NCBI GenBank assembly: GCA_902494565.1
Contig: CABUTN010000028.1
Span: 1 to 25,470 of the forward strand
Source of the DNA: an uncultured Collinsella sp.
GTDB taxonomy: Bacteria > Actinomycetota > Coriobacteriia > Coriobacteriales > Coriobacteriaceae
Direction: 5' to 3'
Length of the DNA stretch: 25,470 nucleotides
Notes under the pieces: model-generated
The model's database searches: none
Told to the model about the DNA's origin: nothing
The model's input: the letters and a program-made list of their open reading frames with translations, nothing else
Program-made: the position numbers and the translations under genes
Part shown: positions 17,101 to 23,762 of the stretch, piece after piece
Position numbering within the stretch: position 1 is the stretch's first letter
Layout of the letters: the number at the start of each line of letters is the position of its first letter

Positions 17101-17449
17101 GCGCTCCAACCGCGGCAAGACCGGGGACGATTCCTTTAGCGCGAGCGATATCGACATCGCGCAGATGTGCCTTGCCATCGATGCTCGCACGCCGGTCGAC
17201 GAGCGCTCGGTGGAAAGCGGCCTGGGAATCTTCGAAGAGCTTGGTTTCTGTCGAGTTTCGGGGTTTGACGACACTCGTCGAATCGCGATGGCCGAAAACC
17301 CCGGCCGCGTGCAATTGAGCAGGTCAATTCGCTATTTGGAGGGCTTGCGCTCGCGCATGGAGTTCTCGGCTTTCCGGAGCTGGGCGCTCGATTCGTGCGC
17401 TTCTGATATGCTAGCCAAAGTTAACCGCCCGATCGTACCGCGGGCCTAG
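14162..17449 (+). CDS. recJ: Single-strand DNA exonuclease RecJ fused to a RecQ-like DEAH helicase
   Basis: A 1095-residue two-part DNA repair enzyme. The N-terminal half is RecJ, the 5'-to-3' single-strand exonuclease. It has the DHH motifs GDFDVDG (Asp91, Asp93, Asp95), VTVDNG (147-152), TDHH (171-174) and GTVSDMMPL, the DHHA1 motif RRGGHAGAVG (417-426), and an OB-type segment to about 570. The C-terminal half is a superfamily 2 helicase: Walker A MGTGRGKS (646-653), DEAH in VIDEAHH (750-756), ATATATA (motif III) and QMSGRAGRDG (929-938, motif VI). A winged-helix-like tail follows, without the four-cysteine zinc site of RecQ. Helicase and nuclease acting in tandem would resect DNA ends. The ATG at 14162 follows GGGGGTGG by seven bases; an in-frame GTG at 14117 lacks a site. 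The rel gene follows after 15 bases. Confidence 0.9.
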   Translation: MSSLKTTHRWAVAQQNPELEKELSAGLGIPGLVARIMVAHGIASIEEGQLFLTPSLDRDWADPLIIPGMSVVADRVERAIRNHEHIAVFGDFDVDGITSTCLLTEALRTFGADVTPFIPHRFDEGYGLSRAALDRVNELARPQLIVTVDNGIAAKEEVSYLESLGIDLVVTDHHEPSDQVPQGVPLTDPKLEDEGPSRELAGAGVALKLVQVLGERLGKPSYWRSLIEVAALGTVSDMMPLTPENRALVAEGIQQMRVTARPGYIALAALAKADLSSITADGLSFSLIPRLNAAGRMADPKLALDLLLARNPIEASALAAELEEINRQRREIEAELTRDAMAKVEETYDGGRAIVVGGEGWHEGVKGIVASRLTNRYHVPALLFSIEDGIARGSGRSVGKVNLFDAVERCSDLLIRRGGHAGAVGVTIEASKLDEFRRRLSAVLSEIPAEDFEDIDEVAATVDLSELNIETIEQISRLEPFGQGNKVPLLAAEGVTMCDRAVVGKTGEHMRFVATDGAASVPAIMFRVPQIDKLINCDSAVDLVFEAVAEHWQGRVKPKLMIKDVLVRDTTLPSVDDPACELRRGVQPADSGLRLESRKRETLAQLSYAELTRSLIHSFIGSNQPHRAQVEALDALADHQSVLAVMGTGRGKSLIFHVHAAREAVLRGRASIFVYPLRALVADQAYHLSSTMAALGIGVGVLTGETVEAARDDVFAGLASGRTGIVLTTPEFLSIHRDRFARSGRIGFVVIDEAHHAGLAKGGDRSAYLDMPDILKALGDPVVMAATATATAPVVAELARMLPITHTVVDETVRENLQLEDDRDLASRENRLVSIVATGEKTVIYVNSRDQSVALAKTLRKRVPDCATRIAFYNAGLTRTDRHRVEEAFRDGSLSCIVSTSAFGEGVNLPDIRHVVLYHMPFGGIEFNQMSGRAGRDGQPAVIHLLYSSRDARINERLLDCYAPERDELVTLYRALQTMWRSNRGKTGDDSFSASDIDIAQMCLAIDARTPVDERSVESGLGIFEELGFCRVSGFDDTRRIAMAENPGRVQLSRSIRYLEGLRSRMEFSAFRSWALDSCASDMLAKVNRPIVPRA

Positions 17450-17464
17450 GGGAAGGGGACCTCG

Positions 17465-19825
17465 ATGGATGCCGCAGCCCGTACCGCCCATGATTCCACC
17501 CTCCAGCCGTTTTCGGAGATGGAGCACTATAAGCATGCCGATGAGCTGCCGCCCGAGATTATGGCGGACAGCTACGACAAGCTGGAGCGCCTGTGCCTCA
17601 AATATATGAATGAGGACGACTTTTCTAAGGTTGAGCAGGCCTACTGCTTTGCCGCCGAGAAGCACTGCAACCAAAAGCGGCGCTCGGGTGAGATGTACAT
17701 TAACCATCCCGTCGAGGTGGCCATCATTCTGGCCGATCTCAAGATGGACTGTGACGTGGTGTGCGCCGCGCTGCTGCACGATACCGTCGAGGATACCGAG
17801 ACTTCGCTTGCCGATGTTTCCGGCCTGTTTGGCGAAACCGTTGCCGAGCTCGTCGATGGCGTGACCAAGCTCACCAACATCGAAGTCGACAGCATGGACG
17901 AGAAGCAGGCGCTCACGCTGCGCAAGATGTTCCTCGCCATGTCCAAGGACATTCGCGTCATCATCGTTAAACTTGCCGACCGTCTGCACAACATGCGTAC
18001 GCTGGCAGCCCTGCGCGAGGATCGTCGCCTGTTTAAGGCTCGCGAGACCATGGACGTGTACGCGCCCTTGGCCGACCGCCTGGGCATGAGCTCTATTAAG
18101 TGGGAGCTCGAGGACCTGTCCTTCTTCTACCTGGAGCCCGATGCCTACCAGCGCATCGCGCGCATGGTGGCGGAGTCGCGCGAGGTCCGTGAGCGCTATC
18201 TGGCCGAGACCATCAAGACACTCACCGACGAGCTCAACCGCATTGGCCTGGAGGACTTCCAGATCAACGGCCGTTCCAAGCACTATTGGTCCATCTACCA
18301 AAAGATGAAGCGCAAGGGCAAGGAATTCTCCGAGATCTACGATCTGGTGGCACTGCGCGTCATCACGCATTCGGTGCGCGATTGCTACTCCACGCTCGGC
18401 GCGGTGCATACGCTGTGGCATCCCATGCCCGGTCGCTTTAAAGACTATATCGCCATGCCCAAGGTCAATAACTACCAGTCGCTCCATACGACGGTTATCG
18501 GCCCCACGGCCCGCCCGCTCGAGATTCAGATTCGAACCTATGAGATGCATGAGCAGGCCGAGTACGGTATTGCCGCCCACTGGCTCTATAAGAAGTCGGG
18601 CGGATCGTCTGCGTCTAAGACCAATGATGCCCAGCGTCTGGATGACCAGATTAACTGGCTCAAACATTCGCTCGATTGGGCTGCGTCTGATGAGATCACC
18701 GACGCCAAGGAATACCTGCATTCGCTGAAGGTCGACCTCTTCGATCAGGAGATTTTCGTCTTTACGCCCAAGGGCGAGGTCATGGCGCTTCGTGCCGGCT
18801 CCACGCCGCTCGACTTTGCCTACGCCGTTCACACCGAGGTGGGAAACCACTGCGTCGGCGCTAAGATCAACGGTGCGGTGGCCCCGCTCACGCACGAGAT
18901 CAAGACGGGCGACCGCGTTGAAATCCTGACCAACAAGAGTTCCAAGCCGTCGCGCGATTGGCTCAAGATTGTTAAGACGCCTTCCGCCAAGTCAAAGATC
19001 CGCCGCTATTTTGCCGCCGCGACCAAGGACGACGACGCTGCCGCCGGTCGCGATATACTGGCCAAGGACCTGCGCAAGCGCGGGTATGGCATCTCTACGC
19101 CACGATCCACGCGTGCGCTCAACGCCGTGGCGGAGCAGTTTAACTACAAGCAGCTCGAGGACCTGTTTGCCGCCGTCGGCGCCGGCAAGGTTGCCCCGCG
19201 CGCTGTGGGTAACAAGGTCGAGCAAATCTTGGACCCCAAGCCCGAGGAGCAGCTCACCAAGACCGAAGCCATTGCCGAGGTCGTCAAGCAGCCGGCCCGA
19301 GGCTCCAACCGCAAGCCGCAAAAGCGCGGCAAGAGCGCCAGCAACGGCATTATCGTCAAGGGCGAGAGCAACAGCGGCCTGCTGGTCCGTCTGGCCCATT
19401 GCTGCAACCCCGTGACGGGCGACGATATCGTTGGCTTCATCACGCGCGGCCGTGGCGTTTCGGTGCATCGCGCCAACTGCCCCAACGTCAAGGGTCTTAT
19501 GGAGCATCCCGAGCGCATGATCGAAGTGGAGTGGGACGGCGCTGCCGACACCCTCTTCCAGGTCGAGATCGTGGTCGAGTGCCTGGACCGCATGGGCCTG
19601 CTCAAGGATGTCACCATTGCCATTGGCGATGCGGGCGGCAATATCCTTTCTGCCGCCACGTCGACCAACCGCGAGGGTATTGCAACCCTGCGCTTTATGG
19701 TCGAGATCTCGGACGCGAGTGGTCTGGATCCGCTGCTGGCCTCTATCAGCAGCGTTGACTCGGTCTACGACGCACGCCGCCTGATGCCCGGCGAGGGTGG
19801 AGCCCAGCTTAAGCGCCGCGTTTAG
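17465..19825 (+). CDS. rel: Bifunctional (p)ppGpp synthetase/hydrolase (RelA/SpoT homologue)
   Basis: A 786-residue stringent-response enzyme that makes and degrades (p)ppGpp. The HD hydrolase site is intact (His81 in NHPVE, His105-Asp106 in LLHDTVED, Asp172 in LADRLHNMRT), so hydrolysis should work, unlike in E. coli RelA. The synthetase domain has INGRSKHYWSIYQKM (267-281), EIYDLVALRV, FKDYIAMPKVNNYQSLHTTV and EIQIRT. Then come a TGS domain (from IFVFTPKGEVMALRAGSTPL, about 430-490), the cysteine-containing ribosome-binding domain (LAHCCNPVTGDDIVG, HRANCPNV) and a C-terminal ACT domain. The length fits the long Rel family. The ATG at 17465 follows AAGGGGA by six bases. It shares the recJ promoter and probably has little of its own, as the gap is only 15 bases. 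Confidence 0.96.
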   Translation: MDAAARTAHDSTLQPFSEMEHYKHADELPPEIMADSYDKLERLCLKYMNEDDFSKVEQAYCFAAEKHCNQKRRSGEMYINHPVEVAIILADLKMDCDVVCAALLHDTVEDTETSLADVSGLFGETVAELVDGVTKLTNIEVDSMDEKQALTLRKMFLAMSKDIRVIIVKLADRLHNMRTLAALREDRRLFKARETMDVYAPLADRLGMSSIKWELEDLSFFYLEPDAYQRIARMVAESREVRERYLAETIKTLTDELNRIGLEDFQINGRSKHYWSIYQKMKRKGKEFSEIYDLVALRVITHSVRDCYSTLGAVHTLWHPMPGRFKDYIAMPKVNNYQSLHTTVIGPTARPLEIQIRTYEMHEQAEYGIAAHWLYKKSGGSSASKTNDAQRLDDQINWLKHSLDWAASDEITDAKEYLHSLKVDLFDQEIFVFTPKGEVMALRAGSTPLDFAYAVHTEVGNHCVGAKINGAVAPLTHEIKTGDRVEILTNKSSKPSRDWLKIVKTPSAKSKIRRYFAAATKDDDAAAGRDILAKDLRKRGYGISTPRSTRALNAVAEQFNYKQLEDLFAAVGAGKVAPRAVGNKVEQILDPKPEEQLTKTEAIAEVVKQPARGSNRKPQKRGKSASNGIIVKGESNSGLLVRLAHCCNPVTGDDIVGFITRGRGVSVHRANCPNVKGLMEHPERMIEVEWDGAADTLFQVEIVVECLDRMGLLKDVTIAIGDAGGNILSAATSTNREGIATLRFMVEISDASGLDPLLASISSVDSVYDARRLMPGEGGAQLKRRV

Positions 19826-19861
19826 TCGCGACGAACGTGCCACATTATCAATATTCGCTAC

Positions 19862-19889
19862 ACTCGAGGCATCGTTTGATGCCTCGAGT
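19862..19889 (+). other. Perfect 12-bp hairpin between rel and the metallo-hydrolase gene
   Basis: ACTCGAGGCATC pairs perfectly with GATGCCTCGAGT around the tetraloop GTTT. It is followed by TCTATAG rather than a U-tract, and by the ribosome site of the next gene nine bases later. It may be an inefficient terminator after rel or a structure that limits ribosome access to the next gene. Confidence 0.6.
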
Positions 19890-19909
19890 TCTATAGAGAG
19901 GAGAGGGAC

Positions 19910-20593
19910 ATGAGTGCTATGTCCTTGGATTTAACTCCCAAAGGATCGGTCAAGATCGAGACGCTCGTAAACGGTCCCATTCAGACCAATAGCTATGCTC
20001 TTATCTCGGACAATGAGTGCGTGATTATCGACCCCGCATGGGAAGGCGAGCGCCTGGTGGAGCATATTCGAGCCGAACATCCCGGCGTACGCGTGCTTGG
20101 CGCCGTATGCACTCATGGCCATGCCGATCATGTTGGTGGTGTTGCCGGCGTGCGAACCACCGTTGGCGAGGGCTGCCAGTATGAGCTGTGTGCTAAGGAT
20201 GTGGCGGTGCCGCATGCGAACATCGAGGAACAGCGAGCTATGTGGGGCATTGAGACGCCCGATCCGGGCGAGCCGACGTGCCTGCTCGCCGAGGGCGATG
20301 CTATCGAGGTGGGCGATATCTGCCTGCAGGTGATCGAGACACCAGGGCATACGCCGGGCGGGATCGTCTTGTTCGCCGCCACCGAGCAGGGAAGCATCGC
20401 CTTTGTTGGCGACACCCTGTTCCCGGGCAGCCACGGCCGCACCGATCTTGCCGGTGGCGACGAGGCGGCGATTCTGCGCTCGCTCTCCAAGCTCGCCCGG
20501 CTTCTCCCGCCCGATACCGTTTGCCTAACCGGCCATGGCGATTCGACCACCGTGGCACGCGAGCTCATGCAGAACCCTTTCATGCAGGTGTAG
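19910..20593 (+). CDS. Metallo-beta-lactamase-fold hydrolase, glyoxalase II-like
   Basis: A 227-residue cytoplasmic hydrolase of the metallo-beta-lactamase superfamily, glyoxalase II-like branch. Metal ligands are visible: THGHADH (68-74), His147 in TPGHTPGG, Asp168 in GDTLFPGSHGRTDL, and His209 in TGHGDST. The opening TNSYALISDNECVIIDP is typical of the group. It lacks the C-terminal helical domain of true hydroxyacylglutathione hydrolases, so a role in thioester or persulfide hydrolysis is only a guess. The ATG at 19910 follows AGAGGAG by six bases; another in-frame ATG at 19919 is less well placed. It lies behind rel and a hairpin; a separate weak promoter is possible. Confidence 0.85.
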   Translation: MSAMSLDLTPKGSVKIETLVNGPIQTNSYALISDNECVIIDPAWEGERLVEHIRAEHPGVRVLGAVCTHGHADHVGGVAGVRTTVGEGCQYELCAKDVAVPHANIEEQRAMWGIETPDPGEPTCLLAEGDAIEVGDICLQVIETPGHTPGGIVLFAATEQGSIAFVGDTLFPGSHGRTDLAGGDEAAILRSLSKLARLLPPDTVCLTGHGDSTTVARELMQNPFMQV

Positions 20594-20632
20594 CTTTATA
20601 GTCAGCTTCTAAAGCACGAGAAGCGTCTAAAC

Positions 20633-20681
20633 GTCAAGCTATTTTTCCCCAACGGGTCAATTTCGTAGGGCAAACGGTCAA
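20633..20681. promoter_or_regulatory. Three spaced GTCAA repeats upstream of fba
   Basis: GTCAA occurs at 20633-20637, 20656-20660 and 20677-20681, each preceded by ACG, CGG or ACG. The steps are 23 and 21 bp, about two helical turns, so the copies lie on one DNA face. They are 40-110 bases upstream of the candidate fba promoter and could be activator or repressor sites. Confidence 0.3.
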
Positions 20682-20719
20682 AAAAGTCTGTTTGGACGAT
20701 ATTCGTGAACAAACGAACG

Positions 20720-20747
20720 TTTATGCTCGGGTGCGCCGTGGTAAAAT
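20720..20747 (+). promoter_or_regulatory. Candidate fba promoter
   Basis: TTTATG (20720-20725, half matching TTGACA) and TAAAAT (20742-20747, 5 of 6 to TATAAT) are 16 bases apart and 41 bases upstream of the fba ATG. No better hexamer pair is visible in this gap. Confidence 0.45.
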
Positions 20748-20787
20748 CTCAGGCGTTATCGGAGCAACCTTACAGGAGGTTTCTTTT

Positions 20788-21654
20788 ATGCTCGTCAACG
20801 CAGCAGACATGCTCAAGAAGGCCGAGGCCGGCAAGTATGGTCTCGGTGCCTTCAACACCAACAACCTCGAGTGGACCCTGGCTATTCTCCAGGCCGCAGA
20901 GGAGGCCAAGTCTCCGCTGATCCTTCAGTGCACCGCTGGTGCCGCTAAGTGGATGGGCGGTTTCAAGGTCTGCGCCGACATGGTCAAGGCTGCCGTCGAG
21001 GCCACGGGCGTTACCGTTCCCGTCGCCCTTCACCTCGATCACGGTTCTTACGAGGACTGCTTCAAGTGCATCGAGGCCGGCTTCACGTCCATCATGTATG
21101 ACGGCTCTCACGAGGAGACCTTCCAGCTTAACCTCGACCGCACCAAGGAGCTCGTTGAGCTTGCCCACTCCAAGGGCATGTCCATCGAGGCCGAGGTCGG
21201 CGGCATTGGCGGCACCGAGGACGGCGTGACCTCCAGCGGCGAGCTCGCTGATCCTGCTGAGTGCAAGCAGATCGCTGACCTGGGCGTCGACTTCCTCGCC
21301 TGCGGCATCGGCAACATCCACGGCGTGTATCCCGCCGACTGGGCTGGCCTTTCCTTCGAGCGTCTGGGCGAGATTAAGGCTCAGACCGGCGACCTGCCCC
21401 TCGTTCTGCACGGTGGCACCGGCATCCCCGAGGATCAGATCAAGAAGGCCATTTCCCTGGGCATCTCCAAGATCAACGTCAACACCGACCTGCAGCTCGT
21501 CTTCGCCAAGGGCGTCCGCGAGTACATCGAGGCTGGCAAGGATCAGCAGGGCAAGGGCTTTGACCCCCGCAAGCTCCTCAAGCCTGGTCGCGACAACATC
21601 GTCGCCCGCACCAAGGAGCTCATGGAGGAGTTTGGCTCCGTCAACAAGGCGTAA
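20788..21654 (+). CDS. fba: Class II fructose-1,6-bisphosphate aldolase
   Basis: The zinc-dependent glycolytic aldolase that cleaves fructose-1,6-bisphosphate into dihydroxyacetone phosphate and glyceraldehyde-3-phosphate; 288 residues, in the usual range. Visible are GLGAFNTNNLEW (18-29), the catalytic Asp84 and zinc His85 in VALHLDHGSYE, SIMYDGSH (101-108), Glu136 in IEAEVGGIGG, His178 in GNIHGVY, His208 in VLHGGTGIP and the phosphate-binding KINVNTD (228-234). Related tagatose-bisphosphate aldolases share these motifs, but a stand-alone, strongly initiated gene argues for the glycolytic enzyme. The ATG at 20788 follows a near-perfect AGGAGGT by seven bases; a longer frame from 20692 would run through the promoter. 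Codon use is highly biased, as expected for an abundant enzyme. Confidence 0.93.
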   Translation: MLVNAADMLKKAEAGKYGLGAFNTNNLEWTLAILQAAEEAKSPLILQCTAGAAKWMGGFKVCADMVKAAVEATGVTVPVALHLDHGSYEDCFKCIEAGFTSIMYDGSHEETFQLNLDRTKELVELAHSKGMSIEAEVGGIGGTEDGVTSSGELADPAECKQIADLGVDFLACGIGNIHGVYPADWAGLSFERLGEIKAQTGDLPLVLHGGTGIPEDQIKKAISLGISKINVNTDLQLVFAKGVREYIEAGKDQQGKGFDPRKLLKPGRDNIVARTKELMEEFGSVNKA

Positions 21655-21674
21655 GCGTCGCTAAACTTCCCGCC

Positions 21675-21766
21675 GGAAGCCCCGTCCCCCTACACTGTTT
21701 CCTTTGCGCTCACCTGGCTTTGCCAGAAGTCGCGCCAAGGAAACAGTTCCGGGGGACGGGGCTTCC
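21675..21766. repeat. 92-bp palindromic intergenic element
   Basis: Outer arms GGAAGCCCCGTCCCCC (21675-21690) and its exact complement (21751-21766) continue inward after a 3-base mismatch as ACTGTTTCCTT.GCGC and its complement. This gives arms of about 35 bases with four mismatches. The centre holds a small CTGGC/GCCAG hairpin. The element begins 20 bases behind the fba stop and may also end that transcript. The ACTGTTTCC core is shared with the arms of the array at 2026-2252. Confidence 0.85.
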
Positions 21767-21905
21767 TTCGTTTAACGCCGCAGGGTTACTGGGCTTAGAT
21801 TGATAAATAGGTACCGTTTATCGGTGTTGAGGGTCCTTTATTGGGGCTTTCTTTTTTATCTCGCTACAATGGACTTCAAGAGTTCTAATGACTTGGAGTT
21901 TTGGT

Positions 21906-23339
21906 ATGGCTGTTATTGATGTGCTGCCTTCGGATGGGAAGGTTATTGACGAGGGTCCTGTTGGTTGCTCTGTTGATGTCTGTTGCGATGATTTTCGCCA
22001 TCTTGATATTGGACTGCCGCCCGAGATTCTTCGACTCAAGGATGCCGGGTATTTGTCGCAGGCTGTTGCTGCTTGCGATCGCCTTTTGGAGCAGAACCCC
22101 GAGCCTTCGCTGGCTGCTTGTGTTCGTGCCGAGCGGTATCGCATGCTCGAGACGCCGCTTCATTTTTCGGTGTCGCGCGATCAGGCTATTGCGATGGTTC
22201 GCGAGGAGTGGCCAGAGTTTACCGAAGAGCAGTTTGACGACCTGATTAATCGCAAGCGTATTGACTGGCGCTTTATCGATGGCGAGCTGTTCGTTCTCGA
22301 CAACTTCCTCAATTCGCTTCGCGTGTATCCCAAAGAGGTCCCCGGCATGCGCCCCGATCCTGCGGACGGCATAGCGCTACGTAACCAGATGCTCAGGGAG
22401 ATGGAGTCACAAAACGGGCTGACTCGCGTCATCACGCTTAAGGCATCCGTGTCTGTCCCCGGGGCTCTGGAGGGAGAGACTGTTCGCGCGTGGCTACCCG
22501 TTGCCGCCGCCTGTCGTCAACAGTCTCATATCGAGGTTCTTGATATGACGTCGGGGGGTACCGTTGCCTCTGAAAATGTTTCAGCTCGTACTGCCTCTTG
22601 GACATCTTCGACTGAACATTCATTCTCGGTGACCTATCGCTATCACATCGATGCCGCCTATTGCGATATCTATGGTGGCGCGCTCCCATCGCATACGTGC
22701 ATGGACACGCCACTGCCCGAGGACACTTCCGAGGATCGTCCGCACGTTGCGTTTACGCCGTACTTGCGACAGTTGACGGAGCGTGTTATAGACGGGCTCG
22801 AGGATCCGCTCGATCGCGCTCGTGCTATCTATGATTACCTGACGCAACATATCGACTATCGCTATCAGCCACCGTACCTGCTTTTGGGATCTATTGCCGA
22901 CGACTGTGCGCATTCGCTCCGCGGCGATTGCGGCGTTATGGCGCTCACGTTTATCACCATGTGTCGCATCGCGGGGGTGCCTGCTCGTTGGCAGAGCGGC
23001 CTATATGTTGCGCCCGATTCGGTGGGACCGCACGATTGGGCCGAGTTCTACACACCCCAGACCGGTTGGCTTAACGCCGACGTTTCGTTTGGCTCCTCGG
23101 CACGCAGGATGGGGGAGGAGTGGCGCCGTCGTCACTACTTTGGCAATCTCGATCCGTGGCGTATGGTGGCCAACGATCGATTCCAGGCTGAGTTTGTGCC
23201 TGCTTTCGATGGTATGCGCGAGGACCCCTATGACAACCAGATGGGCGAGGCCTCGGTTGACGGACGTGGATGTCGTAAGCGGGAGATGTTGCGCAAGGTT
23301 GAGCTTATCGAAATGCTCGAAGTTCCATTTTCGGACTAA
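21906..23339 (+). CDS. Transglutaminase-like superfamily protein, cytoplasmic
   Basis: A 477-residue protein with a C-terminal transglutaminase-like cysteine-hydrolase core. The triad is Cys342 in LRGDCGVMAL, His376 in GPHDWAEFY and Asp392 in LNADVSFG. Before it, residues 170-270 form a beta-rich segment as found in front of many bacterial transglutaminase cores. The first ~165 residues are acidic and helical (ILRLKDAGYLSQAVAACDRLLEQNP is TPR-like). No signal peptide or membrane helix is visible, so it acts in the cytoplasm; the substrate is unknown. The start at 21906 has TTGGAG eight bases upstream; an ATG six codons earlier has no site. Its codon use is less GC-biased than its neighbours (many T-ending codons near the start), which could reflect low expression or transfer. 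It is monocistronic and followed by tRNA-Leu. Confidence 0.8.
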   Translation: MAVIDVLPSDGKVIDEGPVGCSVDVCCDDFRHLDIGLPPEILRLKDAGYLSQAVAACDRLLEQNPEPSLAACVRAERYRMLETPLHFSVSRDQAIAMVREEWPEFTEEQFDDLINRKRIDWRFIDGELFVLDNFLNSLRVYPKEVPGMRPDPADGIALRNQMLREMESQNGLTRVITLKASVSVPGALEGETVRAWLPVAAACRQQSHIEVLDMTSGGTVASENVSARTASWTSSTEHSFSVTYRYHIDAAYCDIYGGALPSHTCMDTPLPEDTSEDRPHVAFTPYLRQLTERVIDGLEDPLDRARAIYDYLTQHIDYRYQPPYLLLGSIADDCAHSLRGDCGVMALTFITMCRIAGVPARWQSGLYVAPDSVGPHDWAEFYTPQTGWLNADVSFGSSARRMGEEWRRRHYFGNLDPWRMVANDRFQAEFVPAFDGMREDPYDNQMGEASVDGRGCRKREMLRKVELIEMLEVPFSD

Positions 23340-23378
23340 TCAACAGAAAGCTGTGATAAACTAACTCACGCATTACGT

Positions 23379-23465
23379 GCCCGAGTGGCGGAATTGGCAG
23401 ACGCAGTGGACTCAAAATCCACCGTTGGCAACAACGTGCGAGTTCGAGTCTCGCCTCGGGCACCA
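23379..23465 (+). tRNA. tRNA-Leu (anticodon CAA)
   Basis: An 87-base class II tRNA. The acceptor stem GCCCGAG/CTCGGGC is perfect, with discriminator A and encoded CCA. The anticodon stem GTGGA/TCCAC holds loop CTCAAAA with anticodon CAA, reading UUG. A long variable arm (CGTTGGCAACAACG region) is present, as expected for leucine. The T-loop is TTCGAGT. It is followed by its own terminator at 23485-23507. Confidence 0.96.
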
Positions 23466-23472
23466 TACATGC
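23443..23472 (+). repeat. 30-bp direct repeat, copy 1 (tRNA-Leu 3' end)
   Basis: This starts in the T-loop of tRNA-Leu, runs through the CCA end and seven further bases (TACATGC), and is identical over 30 bases to 23627-23656. The repeats are 184 bp apart. tRNA 3' ends are the classical attachment sites of integrases. Confidence 0.95.
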
Positions 23473-23484
23473 AAAAGAGCGTTC

Positions 23485-23507
23485 AAGGGGGTCAAGGCCC
23501 CCTTTTT
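23485..23507 (+). terminator. Terminator of tRNA-Leu
   Basis: AAGGGGG (23485-23491) and CCCCCTT (23498-23504) pair around TCAAGG, with a TTTTT tract at 23503-23507. Confidence 0.9.
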
Positions 23508-23626
23508 CGTGCCGAACTCGCGTGAGCGCGCGGAGTGTTAAGCAAACAGGCCTGTGGCCTGTTTGTAGCGGAGCGTGGCGAGGGCGCCATGCGACCGAAG
23601 CCCGGGGCTTCGCGAAGCGAAGTCCC
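23508..23626. other. Structured, non-coding stretch between the two tRNA 3'-end repeats
   Basis: I see no gene in these 119 bases, but two strong hairpins. One is CAAACAGGCC/GGCCTGTTTG with loop TGT (23543-23565). The other is GGGGCTTCGC/GCGAAGTCCC with loop GAA (23604-23626), which ends exactly where the second repeat copy begins. It may be the scar of an excised or decayed element, or a small structured RNA. Confidence 0.6.
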
Positions 23627-23656
23627 TTCGAGTCTCGCCTCGGGCACCATACATGC
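23627..23656 (+). repeat. 30-bp direct repeat, copy 2 (orphan tRNA-Leu 3' end)
   Basis: Identical over 30 bases to 23443-23472: the T-loop to CCA end of tRNA-Leu plus TACATGC. No 5' tRNA half precedes it, so it is not a functional tRNA. A terminator very like that of the real tRNA follows, so the duplicated unit is about 65 bases including diverged flank. Confidence 0.95.
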
Positions 23657-23669
23657 ACCTGCGCTTCAA

Positions 23670-23690
23670 GGGGGGTCAAGGCCCCTTTTT
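23670..23690 (+). terminator. Second copy of the tRNA terminator
   Basis: GGGG(G) pairs with CCCC around TCAAGG, followed by TTTTTCGTG. Loop, tail and flank repeat those of 23485-23511 with one G more and one C fewer in the stem. Confidence 0.75.
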
Positions 23691-23762
23691 CGTGTACGTA
23701 ATGTGATAGCGCGCGGTACGTGTTATTATTCGCAAGGCGTTGTTCCCGCAATGCCCTAAAGA

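Noticed and set aside
17411..18895. A 494-residue minus-strand frame opposite rel, and similar ones opposite the liv genes (7644-8768, 9589-10701)
   Set aside because: All are antisense shadows with His/Gly/Asp-rich sequence and no ribosome site; the sense genes have full family motifs.
23627..23656. A second tRNA-Leu gene
   Set aside because: Only the T-loop to CCA end is present; acceptor 5' strand, D-arm and anticodon arm are missing.
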